Assembly: GCF_052089425.1 (NCBI RefSeq)
Contig: NZ_JBQCZW010000002.1
Span: 1-64,000 of the forward strand
DNA: 64,000 bases
Source of the DNA: Ancrocorticia sp052089425
GTDB taxonomy: Bacteria; Actinomycetota; Actinomycetes; Actinomycetales; Actinomycetaceae
Direction of reading: 5' to 3'
The notes under the pieces: generated by a model
What the model saw: only the letters and a program-made list of their open reading frames with translations
What the model was told of the DNA's origin: nothing
The model's database searches: none
Part shown: positions 24,247 through 32,836 of the stretch, one piece after another
Layout of the letters: each line of letters starts with the position of its first letter
Numbering within the stretch: the stretch's first letter is position 1
Translations under genes and position numbers: made by a program

Positions 24247-26115
24247 CTACTTGTGCGCCGTCTCTTCGTCCGCGTAGATCTTCTTGATGAGATGATCGAA
24301 GTGCTCGATCGCGTGCGACCGCCGGATTTTGAGGGTGGGTGTGGCGGTGCCATCATCGACGGTCATTTCCGCGGGCAGGATCTCGAACCGCTTGACGGTC
24401 TCCCAATGATCCAAGGTCTTGTTGGCGGCTTCAACATCGCGTTCAACAACCGAATGAATCTGCGGCAAACTGATCGCCGTGGAGTAATCGATATCGCCCA
24501 AATCGTTGGCCTTGCACCACTGGGCGACCCACTCAGGATCCAGCGAAACTAGCGCGGCACAGAACTTGTGACCCTCGCCAACCACCACAGCCTGAGAGAT
24601 CGCCTGAGACGTGCCGGTGAGCGCGGACTCCACCTCGGATGGTGATACGAACTTCCCGTTGGACGTCTTGATCACATCCTTCATCCGGTCAGTGATGTAG
24701 AGGAACCTATCCTTGTCCAGATGGCCGATATCTCCGGTGTGGAACCAACCGTCGTGGATCTGCTGGGCGGTCAGCTCCGGATCGTTGTGGTACCCGCGCA
24801 TCACGCCGGGTCCCTTGATAAGAACCTCGCCGGTATCGGGATCGATGCGGGTAGTGGAGCCCGGGATAACCCTGCCAACCGAACCAAATCGTGGCTCCTT
24901 TGGACGATTGAAGTAGCTGACTGCGGCAGTTTCCGTGACGCCGTAGCCTTCCAAGAGGGGTACGCCGATGTTGAAGAACCACCGCTGCAGGTCAGGATTC
25001 AACTTCGCCGAACCAGAGATAACAAACTGGAGGCGGCCGCCCAGCTTCTCGCGGATGGTGCTGAACACCAGCTTGTTCGCAAGCGCATACTGAGCCGCAA
25101 GCCCCTTGGGCATCTTGAGCCCAGCAGAGCGGTACGGGAACGCCTTTTCGCCCACGTTCATCGCCCACGTGATGATCTTGCCCTTGGGGGTATCGGCAGG
25201 TGCAGCAGCCAATGCCGATGTGCGCACCTTCTCGAAGATTCTGGGAACGCCGCACATGAAATCGGGTTTGAGCTTGGCCAGGTTCGGCACGATCTGATCG
25301 ATACGCCCATCAACAGCGGTGATGGCCCCAACGTACAGATTGATGGGGAGCATGCACTTGCCGAAACCGTGGGCCAACGGCAGCCACAGGAAGTGGATCA
25401 TGCGATCGTAGATCGCATCGTTGGCACCCCAACCAATGCCCTGATAGATCCATGTGCCGTGAGTGAGCTCAACGCCCTTTGGCCGCCCGGTGGTGCCCGA
25501 GGTGTAAATGATGGTGGCAAGCGTGTCCTGATTGGTCTTGTCCTGAGCTTCGCCAACGCAGCGTGGGAAATCGTTGAGGTAATGAGTACCCAGATCGCGC
25601 AGTTGATCCCAGGTGTGAACGCGCGGATCGTCGATCGTGACGCCGCCTTGCAGGACGATGATGTGCTTGAGCGCGGCAGCGGCCGGGCCCGAATCAAGGA
25701 TCTTTTCCAGCAGCTTCTGGTCCTGAACGAACAGCCACGAACTGGCCGAATCCTCCAAGATCAGGGCGATATCGCTCTGGCGTGTGTTGGGGTAAACGGT
25801 GCAGGTGACTCCGCCAATCGTGCCGAGCGCGAGATCCGCCATGATCCAACGGATCGAGGTGCCAGCGCAGATGGAGGCAACCTCACCGAACGAGAAATCC
25901 AGACTGATCAGCCCAGCAGCAATTTCGTGGACCCAATCCCGAAATTCTGCCCATGAGGCTTCCTGCCAATTACCGGAATCGTCCGGATACATCCAGCCGA
26001 CCTGATGGGGGAGCCGATCGGCGCGATCGTCCAGCGCCGAGCCGATGTTTGGCCAAGCGTTATCGAAAGCTCGTTGGATTTCCGGGGTGACACCTTCGGG
26101 TAAGTACGCAACCAT
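24247..26115 (-). CDS. Long-chain fatty-acid-CoA ligase (FadD15-like)
   Basis: A 622-residue adenylate-forming enzyme that activates fatty acids to acyl-CoA at the membrane face. Motif A3 is TIIYTSGTTGRPKGVELTH, the A5 region is LEGYGVTETAAVSYFNR, GWFHTGDIGHLDKDRFLYITDRMKD contains the hinge, and TSNGKFVSPSEVE follows. Length and the DRADRLPHQVGW opening match the FadD15 branch common in actinobacteria. TAGTCT lies six bases before the ATG (26122-26127), pointing to a leaderless message, although GGGGG in the spacer is a rival site. Long open frames on the other strand (24721-25956) are shadows. Confidence 0.93.
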   Translation of the reverse strand: MVAYLPEGVTPEIQRAFDNAWPNIGSALDDRADRLPHQVGWMYPDDSGNWQEASWAEFRDWVHEIAAGLISLDFSFGEVASICAGTSIRWIMADLALGTIGGVTCTVYPNTRQSDIALILEDSASSWLFVQDQKLLEKILDSGPAAAALKHIIVLQGGVTIDDPRVHTWDQLRDLGTHYLNDFPRCVGEAQDKTNQDTLATIIYTSGTTGRPKGVELTHGTWIYQGIGWGANDAIYDRMIHFLWLPLAHGFGKCMLPINLYVGAITAVDGRIDQIVPNLAKLKPDFMCGVPRIFEKVRTSALAAAPADTPKGKIITWAMNVGEKAFPYRSAGLKMPKGLAAQYALANKLVFSTIREKLGGRLQFVISGSAKLNPDLQRWFFNIGVPLLEGYGVTETAAVSYFNRPKEPRFGSVGRVIPGSTTRIDPDTGEVLIKGPGVMRGYHNDPELTAQQIHDGWFHTGDIGHLDKDRFLYITDRMKDVIKTSNGKFVSPSEVESALTGTSQAISQAVVVGEGHKFCAALVSLDPEWVAQWCKANDLGDIDYSTAISLPQIHSVVERDVEAANKTLDHWETVKRFEILPAEMTVDDGTATPTLKIRRSHAIEHFDHLIKKIYADEETAHK

Positions 26116-26220
26116 ACCCCCAGACTAGTGCCAAGGGATCGGCGAGAAGCAAACGCGAGCCGTTGCCTAGGCGCCGCCCCGCTTCGAGTTTGGCGCGTTG
26201 GCCCCGGTAGGATCGCAATC

Positions 26221-26913
26221 ATGCAGATCTCCGAAGCAGGCTATGACGATGTTCCCGCTATCGCCGCACTCATGGCGGCCAGTTTCGCCCACGATCCTGT
26301 CATGGCACAGTTCTTTCCCAGTGCCAACGGCCGCAACGAAGCGATGACCAAAGTGTTCAGAATCGAATTGGAGCAGTTCTACATTCCTCTAGGTGTTGTG
26401 GATGTTGTGCGCGCGAGCGGTACTGGTAGCGACGCAGGAGGCACTGGTAGCGACACAGGCGGCACCGGCACCCGAGTGAGCGGCACTGGCGCCCAACCGC
26501 GCGACCAGATTCTTGGCACGGCGCTCTGGGCGAAACCAGAGGTTGCTATGACCAGATGGGACGAGGCCAAGATGACAGCCCGCATGGCCCGTGTGCTTGG
26601 CCGTCACATCTTCCAGTACATGCACCTAGATCGCTTCGATTCGGCCGCCGCTCCCAAGTTCCCGCACTGGTACCTCTACACTGTGGCCGTTGATCCGCAG
26701 GCTCAAGGGCAGGGGGTCGGCGGAAAGCTGCTGGAGTATGGGATCGCCCGTGCCGGCGATTCACCTATATATCTGGAGTCCACCACTGAAGGATCTCAAA
26801 AGCTGTACGAGCGTAAGGGGTTTCAGCCTCTCGGCATCATTCCGTCACCCATCAAATCCCCTGAAGTTGGTATGTGGCGCCCGGGCCGAGTCAACGGCTT
26901 GCGCAGGGACTAG
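26221..26913 (+). CDS. GNAT-family N-acetyltransferase with tandem-repeat insert
   Basis: A 230-residue GNAT protein: MQISEAGYDDVPAIAALMAASFAHDPVM opens the fold, LYTVAVDPQAQGQGVGGKLLEYGI is the acetyl-CoA loop, and IYLESTTEGSQKLYERKGFQPLGI closes it. Between strands 2 and 3 lies a non-family insert of Gly-Thr-Gly repeats encoded by four 21-bp units (26419-26502). The acceptor substrate is unknown. The ATG 26221 is chosen since homology starts there and TAGGAT lies seven bases upstream without a ribosome site. The gene is divergent from fadD. Confidence 0.85.
   Translation: MQISEAGYDDVPAIAALMAASFAHDPVMAQFFPSANGRNEAMTKVFRIELEQFYIPLGVVDVVRASGTGSDAGGTGSDTGGTGTRVSGTGAQPRDQILGTALWAKPEVAMTRWDEAKMTARMARVLGRHIFQYMHLDRFDSAAAPKFPHWYLYTVAVDPQAQGQGVGGKLLEYGIARAGDSPIYLESTTEGSQKLYERKGFQPLGIIPSPIKSPEVGMWRPGRVNGLRRD
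26419..26502 (+). repeat. Four 21-bp in-frame tandem units in a GNAT gene
   Basis: Units start at 26419, 26440, 26461 and 26482 and encode GTGSDAG, GTGSDTG, GTGTRVS and GTGAQPR. The first two are nearly identical; the last two have diverged. Confidence 0.9.
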
Positions 26914-27028
26914 ATGCTGGCTGTCGGGATGCTACAAGCACGCGAAGATCACGGAACGGTAAAGATCTGCTGGGTATTCGATGGGTGATTGGCCGCGCAC
27001 CGGGTAGATGCGTCTACACTTAATCACT

Positions 27029-28471
27029 ATGCGAAGTAGAAAGCAGAAGATTTCTGGCGCACCACCGGAGATTGAGTACTCGGAAGATCTCGCTGCCTTC
27101 ATCTCAGCCGCTCCAACGAGCTTTCACGCAGCTCGCGAAGTGGCACGCAGGCTCGACGCCGCAGGGTTTACCCCTCAGGATGAGTCTGAGGATTGGGATG
27201 GCTCGGTTGGTGGCCATTACCTCGTCCGGGATGGAGCTGTTGTGGCGTGGCGAATTCCCGAAGGTAAGCCAAGCGCCTTCCGTATCGTCGGCTCGCACAC
27301 GGATTCGCCGAGCTTCAAAGTCAAGCCTTCAGCCACGTCAACCCATTTCGGATTCTCACAGATCAACGTGGAAACCTACGGCGGTCTGCTGGCCAACTCG
27401 TGGCTGAATCGCGAGCTTGGGCTGGCGGGCCGGATCGTGACCCTAGATGGCTCAGAGCATCTGGTCACAACAGGCCCGCTCATGATGATCCCTCAACTGG
27501 CGCCCCACCTTGACCGATCCGTACGCGAGAAGCTCACCCTGAATCCGCAGAAGCACCTGCACCCCGTCTGGGCGCTGGACGGCGCCTCACAGGCGGGGAG
27601 TCTGGGAGACATAAACGGATCTGCCCACCTCGCGCGCCAGTCGCAGGAGCTAGCGCAGTCACAAGAACCAGCGCAGAGGGACTTTGCCCACGAGTTCACC
27701 AACGTGTTGGTGAACTCGATCGATACCACGGAACACATCGAACCCGCGGGGCGGGGGCGAGGGGGCGATAGTTCGCCGTCGTCGTCGATTAATCCCGAAC
27801 ACATCGCCGGGGCGGACCTCTTTGCCTACGACTGCCAAACTCCCGAAATTATGAACGGGACGTTCTTGGCGGCGGGGCGGCAGGACAACCTCGTCTCCGT
27901 GCATGCCTCTCTGCGTGCGCTGATTGCTGCCGATTCGCCTGAAATCGCCGTGATGGCGGCTTTTGATCACGAGGAAGTCGGTTCGCAAACCGCCGCTGGC
28001 GCCTCGGGACCGCTGCTGGAGACCACCCTGCAGCGCATCGCGATCGCGGCTGGGCGCACGCAGGATCAGATCTATCAGATGTTCGCGCGCTCAAGTTGCG
28101 TCAGCTCGGACGCGGGGCACTCCGTCAATCCGAACTATGCCGAATTCCATGACCCGGATCAGTTTCCCGTGATGGGGCGCGGGCCGATGATCAAAATCAA
28201 CGCGAATCAACGCTACGCATCCGACGGGCGCGGCCAAGCGCTGTGGCTGCGCGCCTGCCACGAGGCCGGTGAGCCGACACAGGAGTTCGTATCCAACAAC
28301 GCCGTGAGCTGCGGCAGTACCATTGGCCCTTTGACGGCCACGCGGCTGGGAATCGCGACGGTGGATGTGGGCGTTCCGCTCCTGTCCATGCACTCCGTGC
28401 GCGAGCTCTCCGCCGTTCGGGACGATCACGCACTGTCCAACATCATGAAGGGCTACTGGAATCTTGCATAA
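27029..28471 (+). CDS. M18 family aminopeptidase (aspartyl aminopeptidase-like)
   Basis: M18 enzymes are dodecameric di-metal aminopeptidases. Seen are PTSFHAAREVARRLDAAGF at the start, the first metal ligand in RIVGSHTDSPSFKVKP, NRELGLAGRI, the catalytic FDHEEVGSQTAAGASGPLL, SSDAGHSVNPNYAEFHDP and the C-terminal GIATVDVGVPLLSMHSVREL. The 480 residues exceed the usual 420-430. The excess is a low-complexity insert at about residues 190-265 (QSQELAQSQEPAQRD and GGDSSPSSSINPEH), whose second part is a copy of the CGACGACGACG element. ATG 27029 lies eight bases after TACACT, so it is probably leaderless. An in-frame ATG at 27008 is less likely. Confidence 0.88.
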   Translation: MRSRKQKISGAPPEIEYSEDLAAFISAAPTSFHAAREVARRLDAAGFTPQDESEDWDGSVGGHYLVRDGAVVAWRIPEGKPSAFRIVGSHTDSPSFKVKPSATSTHFGFSQINVETYGGLLANSWLNRELGLAGRIVTLDGSEHLVTTGPLMMIPQLAPHLDRSVREKLTLNPQKHLHPVWALDGASQAGSLGDINGSAHLARQSQELAQSQEPAQRDFAHEFTNVLVNSIDTTEHIEPAGRGRGGDSSPSSSINPEHIAGADLFAYDCQTPEIMNGTFLAAGRQDNLVSVHASLRALIAADSPEIAVMAAFDHEEVGSQTAAGASGPLLETTLQRIAIAAGRTQDQIYQMFARSSCVSSDAGHSVNPNYAEFHDPDQFPVMGRGPMIKINANQRYASDGRGQALWLRACHEAGEPTQEFVSNNAVSCGSTIGPLTATRLGIATVDVGVPLLSMHSVRELSAVRDDHALSNIMKGYWNLA

Positions 28472-30098
28472 GCCCCCAATTTACAACGCCGCCCGTACCC
28501 TTGATCAGGCGGCCTTCGCGCACCCGGACCGCCCCTCCATCACGTATGGAGAGCGGGTGCTCACCGTGGCTCAGGCCGACGAGCTGACACGCCAGCTCGC
28601 CCACCTTCTCGCGCAGGCCGGGGTGAGTACCGGCGATCGCGTGATGCTCGCATCCCACAATTCGCCCTATCACCTGCTCACGCACATCGCATGCGCCCGC
28701 CTTGGCGCCGTGTTTGTTCCCGTATCCTTCCGGCTCACGCAGCTGGAACTTCAAGAGCTGGTGGATTTCGTTTCACCGCGCGCCATCATCTGCGAGCCCG
28801 AGATCGCTGCCCGCGGAGCTTTTGTTTCCACCGGGACGCTGCTCCAATTTGTGATCGATGACGATGTTCAAGCCGGGCCCCTATCCGCCGGTTTTGCGAA
28901 TGGATACCTCGCGCTGGGGGCCGCCATGAGTCCCCACGATGCGTCAATGATCTCCGATACCCGCAACACCGGGATGATGGGCCTGAACCAACACGGCTAC
29001 CCGGACGGGCTGGCGATGCTCATGCTCACCTCCGGCACCGTCGGCAAACCCAAAGCCGTGAGCCTGACCCACGCCAACCTGTGGTGGGGATCGCGCAACT
29101 TCCGTGACGGCTTCGAGTACCGCACCGATGAGACGGTGCTGGCAGTTGCGCCGTTCTCTCACATCGGCGGCTTCAACGGCACCACCTTGGATGTGTTCAC
29201 CGGAGGCGGTCACGTTGTGATTGAACGCTACTTCGATCCCGCGAGGACCCTTCGTGACATCGAGGAACACCGCGTCAACATCATGTTTGCGGCCCCCACG
29301 ATGTACATTGCGCTGGTCAATCACCCCGATTTCGCTACCCGAGACCTCTCCTCGTGGCGCCTACCGCTGGTGGGCGGCTCGCAGGTGCCCGCGCCCTTGC
29401 TCGGGCGGCTGGCTGCGCGCGGGCTCCGGCCACTCAACGTGTGGGGCATGACCGAGACGGCGGCGCCCGGCGCCTACCTTCCCTTCGAGCACTGTCCCAA
29501 TCGCCCCGGCTCCATCGGACGGCCCTTCGCCTACATCGAAGCCCGGCTACGTGATCCGAAGAGCGGCAAGGACGTTGGCCAAGGAGAAATTGGAGAACTC
29601 CTTGTTCGCGGGCCTAGCGTGACCTCCGGATACTGGCACGGGGAGACCTACTCCGACGATGCCTTCGTTGGTGATTGGCTTCGCACCGGCGACCTTGCCG
29701 AGCTGGACAGCTGCGGATTCCTCTCTATCGTTGGACGGCTACTCGATCGGATCATGACCGGCGGCGAAGGCGTGCTTCCCGATGAAGTCGAAAGCGTTCT
29801 GCGGCAGCTGCCGGGGGTCCGCGACGCCGTTGTATGCGGAGTTCCCGATGACGTGTGGGGTGAACTCATCGTTGCTGGGCTCGAACTTGAGGATGGCGTG
29901 AGCGAGCCGAGCTTCTCCGATGTGGAAAGCTTCGCCAGCAAGATGCTCGGGCGCTACAAGCTTCCGCGCTTCGTGGCAGTGTTCGATCGCATTCCCTTGA
30001 CGTCTAATGACAAGACCGATCGGCCGGCTGCGCGTTCCATTATCGGGGCGTTGATGAAGGATCAGGGCGTCACGGCGGAGGATTTGCGCCCGCAGTAG
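28464..30098 (+). CDS. AMP-dependent synthetase/acyl-CoA ligase with TTG start
   Basis: A 544-residue class I adenylate-forming ligase. The core motifs are LMLTSGTVGKPKAVSLTHANL (A3), NVWGMTETAAPGAYLP (A5), WLRTGDLAELDSCGFLSIVGRLLDRIMTGGEGVLPDEVE (hinge and A8) and IPLTSNDKTDRPA with the catalytic Lys. It activates a carboxylic acid, perhaps a fatty or aromatic acid, to the CoA thioester. No ATG lies near the expected start. TTG 28464, inside the last codons of the M18 gene, has AAGGG upstream and gives the usual N-terminus (PPIYNAARTLDQAAFAHPDRP). The overlap suggests co-transcription with the aminopeptidase. Confidence 0.85.
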   Translation: MHKPPIYNAARTLDQAAFAHPDRPSITYGERVLTVAQADELTRQLAHLLAQAGVSTGDRVMLASHNSPYHLLTHIACARLGAVFVPVSFRLTQLELQELVDFVSPRAIICEPEIAARGAFVSTGTLLQFVIDDDVQAGPLSAGFANGYLALGAAMSPHDASMISDTRNTGMMGLNQHGYPDGLAMLMLTSGTVGKPKAVSLTHANLWWGSRNFRDGFEYRTDETVLAVAPFSHIGGFNGTTLDVFTGGGHVVIERYFDPARTLRDIEEHRVNIMFAAPTMYIALVNHPDFATRDLSSWRLPLVGGSQVPAPLLGRLAARGLRPLNVWGMTETAAPGAYLPFEHCPNRPGSIGRPFAYIEARLRDPKSGKDVGQGEIGELLVRGPSVTSGYWHGETYSDDAFVGDWLRTGDLAELDSCGFLSIVGRLLDRIMTGGEGVLPDEVESVLRQLPGVRDAVVCGVPDDVWGELIVAGLELEDGVSEPSFSDVESFASKMLGRYKLPRFVAVFDRIPLTSNDKTDRPAARSIIGALMKDQGVTAEDLRPQ

Positions 30099-30130
30099 TG
30101 CTCGGGGGCGGCAATATCCCGGTCTCATTT

Positions 30131-30282
30131 CCGTATGCTGTAGTAGCCATGCGTATAGAGGTGGCTTACACCAAATACGGAGCTGTAGCAGGGGTGATGC
30201 TTCGGCGTGAGGTGCTGTTCGGGTGTTCACTTCCGCATGCTGTAGTAGCCGTGCGAATACGGATAGCTACTACAGAATACGG
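30131..30282. repeat. Pair of 50-bp hairpin elements repeated at 102 bp
   Basis: Elements at 30131-30180 and 30233-30282 are homologous and start exactly 102 bp apart; the sequence between them is also related. In the second copy CTGTAGTAGC and GCTACTACAG form a perfect 10-bp inverted repeat with outer CCGCAT/ATACGG pairing. Close relatives, again 102 bp apart, lie at 39432 and 39534. They occupy the gap between two convergent genes. Confidence 0.8.
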
Positions 30283-30383
30283 TTCTATAGCGCGGGTGAG
30301 GCATCGGCGAAATAACCACACCGGGGCCACCTACACCGGGGCGACCCGCAACCGGCCACCCACAGCCGGCCACCTATACCGTG

Positions 30384-31409
30384 CTACACGGCGGCAAACG
30401 CCGGATTCTTCGCGATCAGCGAGCTAGCCTCTTGGCGCATGGTGGTGGGTGCGGACAAATGCTTGAGGTTGTCGGGGATCTCCCAGCCCTTAGCGGCCAT
30501 GGCCATGCCATACAGCCGCCCGGCGCGGTAGGAGGAACGCACGAGCGGGCCGGCCAGCACTCCCGCGAAGCCAATCTTCTCACCCAGCTCCTTGAGCTCC
30601 ACGAATTCGTTGGGCTTAACCCACCGATCGATCGGGTGGTGCAAAGATGACGGCCGCAGATACTGGGTGATGGTCAACAGATCGCAGGAGTTATCGCGCA
30701 GATCTACCATCGCCTGTTCAATCTCTTCGCGGGTTTCACCCATGCCGAGGATCAGGTTGGACTTGGTGACCAGCCCTTCTTCGCTGGCCATTTGGATGAT
30801 GTCCAGTGAGCGCTCATAGCGGAAGGCGGGGCGGATCTTCTTAAAGATGCGCGGGACGGTTTCCACGTTGTGTGCGAACACCTCGGGGCGCGAATCGAAT
30901 ACCTGACGCAGGGCGTCTGGATCGCCCTTGAAATCGTCCACCAACAGTTCCACGCCGGTGCCGGGGCACATCGCGTGGATCTGCCGGCAGGTTTCGGCGT
31001 AGATCCACGAGGCGCCGTCGGGAAGGTCATCGCGCGCAACGCCGGTAACGGTGGCGTACCGCAAGCCCAATTGGGCAACGGATTCGGCAACGCGGCGCGG
31101 CTCGTCACGATCGAGCATCTGCGGCCGCCCGGTGGCAATCTGGCAGAAATCGCAGCGGCGCGTGCAGGCATCGCCTCCCACGAGGAAGGTGGCCTCGCGA
31201 TCCTCCCAGCACTCATAGATGTTGGGACAGCCAGCTTCTTCGCACACAGTGTGGAGCTGGGAACCATGCACCATCGAACGCATGTCCGTGTATTCTTTGC
31301 CCACCACTGCGGTGGTTTTGATCCATTCTGGCTTCTTCTCGATGGGCGTTTCGGCGTTACGTGCCTCTACGCGCAGGAGTTTCCGGCCGTCAGGCTGCAA
31401 GGTTGCCAT
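30384..31409 (-). CDS. lipA: Lipoyl synthase
   Basis: LipA is a radical-SAM enzyme that inserts two sulfurs into octanoyl groups on E2 and GcvH proteins. The 341-residue protein has the auxiliary cluster motif CEEAGCPNIYEC (C-x4-C-x5-C), the radical-SAM motif CTRRCDFCQ (C-x3-C-x2-C), and the C-terminal RSSYRAG with its essential Arg-Ser-Ser. The N-terminal RKLLRVEARNAETPIEKKPEW is typical for actinobacteria. Its start lies within the 3' end of lipB (20-base overlap), so the two are one operon and supply lipoate together. Confidence 0.98.
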   Translation of the reverse strand: MATLQPDGRKLLRVEARNAETPIEKKPEWIKTTAVVGKEYTDMRSMVHGSQLHTVCEEAGCPNIYECWEDREATFLVGGDACTRRCDFCQIATGRPQMLDRDEPRRVAESVAQLGLRYATVTGVARDDLPDGASWIYAETCRQIHAMCPGTGVELLVDDFKGDPDALRQVFDSRPEVFAHNVETVPRIFKKIRPAFRYERSLDIIQMASEEGLVTKSNLILGMGETREEIEQAMVDLRDNSCDLLTITQYLRPSSLHHPIDRWVKPNEFVELKELGEKIGFAGVLAGPLVRSSYRAGRLYGMAMAAKGWEIPDNLKHLSAPTTMRQEASSLIAKNPAFAAV

Positions 31410-32097
31410 GAGTCACTCTTTCCGGGCGTTGGAATTTGCGGTACTGGTTGGATAATTCTGGGGCTAGCGCGTCAAGGACTTCGTCAAGCGTAGCGGCCAC
31501 GCCTTGTTCGGCCAGAGAGGTCACGCCCGCGTCCCGCAGGCCACAGGGGACGATCGTTCCGAACTTGGCGAGGTCTGTGGTCACGTTGAGGGCAAGCCCG
31601 TGCATCGTGGCGTCGTTGGAAAACTTCATGCCGATCGCGCATATTTTCTTGGCAAGGCCGTCCGATGCGCCACCGTTGATGGCGCTCTCGCTTGCCGCTC
31701 CACCGGCTTCGAACCACACGCCACTCCGGCCCTCGATGGCCGTGGCATGGAGGCCGAAGCTCTCGGCGAGTACCTTGATAATCGCCGCCTCTGTGGTCCG
31801 CACAAACGCCACCACATCTTTGGGCGGCTTCACCTTGATAATGGGGTAAATGACTAACTGGCCCGGCCCGTGATAGGTGACGGAGCCGCCCCGATCCATC
31901 TCGATCACGGGAATCGAATCGTCCGGGATGTCCTCTGGTTTCGTGCGCCTGCCTGCGGTGTAGGTATCTTTCGCCTCCCACGCGAGCAGAGTGTCTGGTG
32001 CCTCCATGGCCGCCACGCGATCATGAAGATCTCGCTGGATGGCGTCCACTTCCATGTAATCGAGAGGGCCTTTGCCCAACAAACTGTAAAGCCGCAC
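31390..32097 (-). CDS. lipB: Octanoyl-ACP:protein N-octanoyltransferase
   Basis: LipB moves octanoyl groups from ACP to lipoyl domains, the step before LipA. Its 235 residues include RGGSVTYHGPGQLVIYPII, the catalytic Lys in KKICAIGMKFSNDATMHG and the catalytic Cys in GTIVPCGLRDAGVTSL. The loop before the Lys is lengthened by a Gly/Ala/Ser insert (GGAASESAINGGASDG), an unusual place for extra residues. The start is GTG 32097. TAAGAT lies six bases upstream (32104-32109), so the lipB-lipA message is probably leaderless. Confidence 0.97.
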   Translation of the reverse strand: MRLYSLLGKGPLDYMEVDAIQRDLHDRVAAMEAPDTLLAWEAKDTYTAGRRTKPEDIPDDSIPVIEMDRGGSVTYHGPGQLVIYPIIKVKPPKDVVAFVRTTEAAIIKVLAESFGLHATAIEGRSGVWFEAGGAASESAINGGASDGLAKKICAIGMKFSNDATMHGLALNVTTDLAKFGTIVPCGLRDAGVTSLAEQGVAATLDEVLDALAPELSNQYRKFQRPERVTHGNLAA

Positions 32098-32103
32098 GGT
32101 TCG

Positions 32104-32109
32104 ATCTTA
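32104..32109 (-). promoter_or_regulatory. -10 box for leaderless lipBA transcript
   Basis: TAAGAT on the minus strand, six bases before the GTG start of lipB. No ribosome binding site lies between. Confidence 0.45.
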
Positions 32110-32836
32110 GGCCACATCCGTGCACGGGCGGTAAGCGATGCACATGCTGGAATGGATTTTGGCGGGCGAAAGTCCTAGGCACCCCATCCTAGGTTGAGGG
32201 CACACGATCTGCTTTAACCACCGGTTGAGGGAGGGATCTGGAATAGAGGGCGACGACGGCGGAGCCCCACCTACGTGGTCAGCAAGAGTACGTAGGTGCG
32301 CCCCCATTCACAGATTCCGATGCTTTTGCGTTTGTCGCGATTTGGTGTGGGTGAAGGTTCTAGGTGTGGCGGGCACGGGCTCGGGGGAGGACAGAGGTGC
32401 GGCTTGGAAAGGGGAAGCATGGAGGTCGAGTGGCTCTCTGAGAGGAGCAGTGCAACACCAGAACCTGAATGTCGGGTGTGAAAACGGGCGGAAACGTGTG
32501 CACGATGCATAGAATGTAGTGGACGTCACGGATTTGACGTTAGGGGCAATCGGCTCTGGAAGGGAACCGGTGAAGATAGCGGGGTTCATCGCCCGGCACA
32601 GAATCCCCGGAAACACAACGGAAACAAAGGAGCAACGTAGCCGAAAGGATGAAGAGGCCCGGATCACGACACGGTTTGATGTTTGAGACATCTCTCAGTG
32701 TATGATCTACGCAACCATTCAGGGCGAATATGTCCGGCCCTGATTCTGAGAGCACGGTGGCCACACCTCATCGGATGTCACGTACTGATTTGCTCAAGGT
32801 TTGAAACAGGACATGACTAAAAAGGGAGGGGACTCC
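32110..32836. other. Long intergenic region upstream of the peptide importer
   Basis: No gene is supported in these 720 bases; the short open frames have no domain. A hairpin CACCTACG/CGTAGGTG (32268-32298) follows a GCGACGACGG word, and a possible promoter precedes the importer: TTGATG (32676-32681), 19 bases, TATGAT (32701-32706). GATGT-N5-ACATC (32679-32693) overlaps that promoter and could be an operator. The length suggests a leader or unrecognised regulatory RNA. Confidence 0.45.
32676..32706 (+). promoter_or_regulatory. Putative promoter of the opp operon
   Basis: TTGATG (32676-32681) and TATGAT (32701-32706) are separated by 19 bases, and an inverted repeat GATGT/ACATC sits over the -35 region. 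It gives a leader of roughly 120 bases before the ATG at 32837. Confidence 0.35.

Noticed and set aside
24721..25956. 411-codon plus-strand frame opposite fadD
   Set aside because: It is an antisense shadow of a clearly real acyl-CoA ligase; no independent domain or start signal.
30131..30282. CRISPR-like array
   Set aside because: Only two repeats per locus, spacing is itself repetitive, and no cas genes are present.
32225..32512. Small open frames upstream of the peptide importer
   Set aside because: Overlapping frames on both strands are similarly open, with no ribosome sites or domains.
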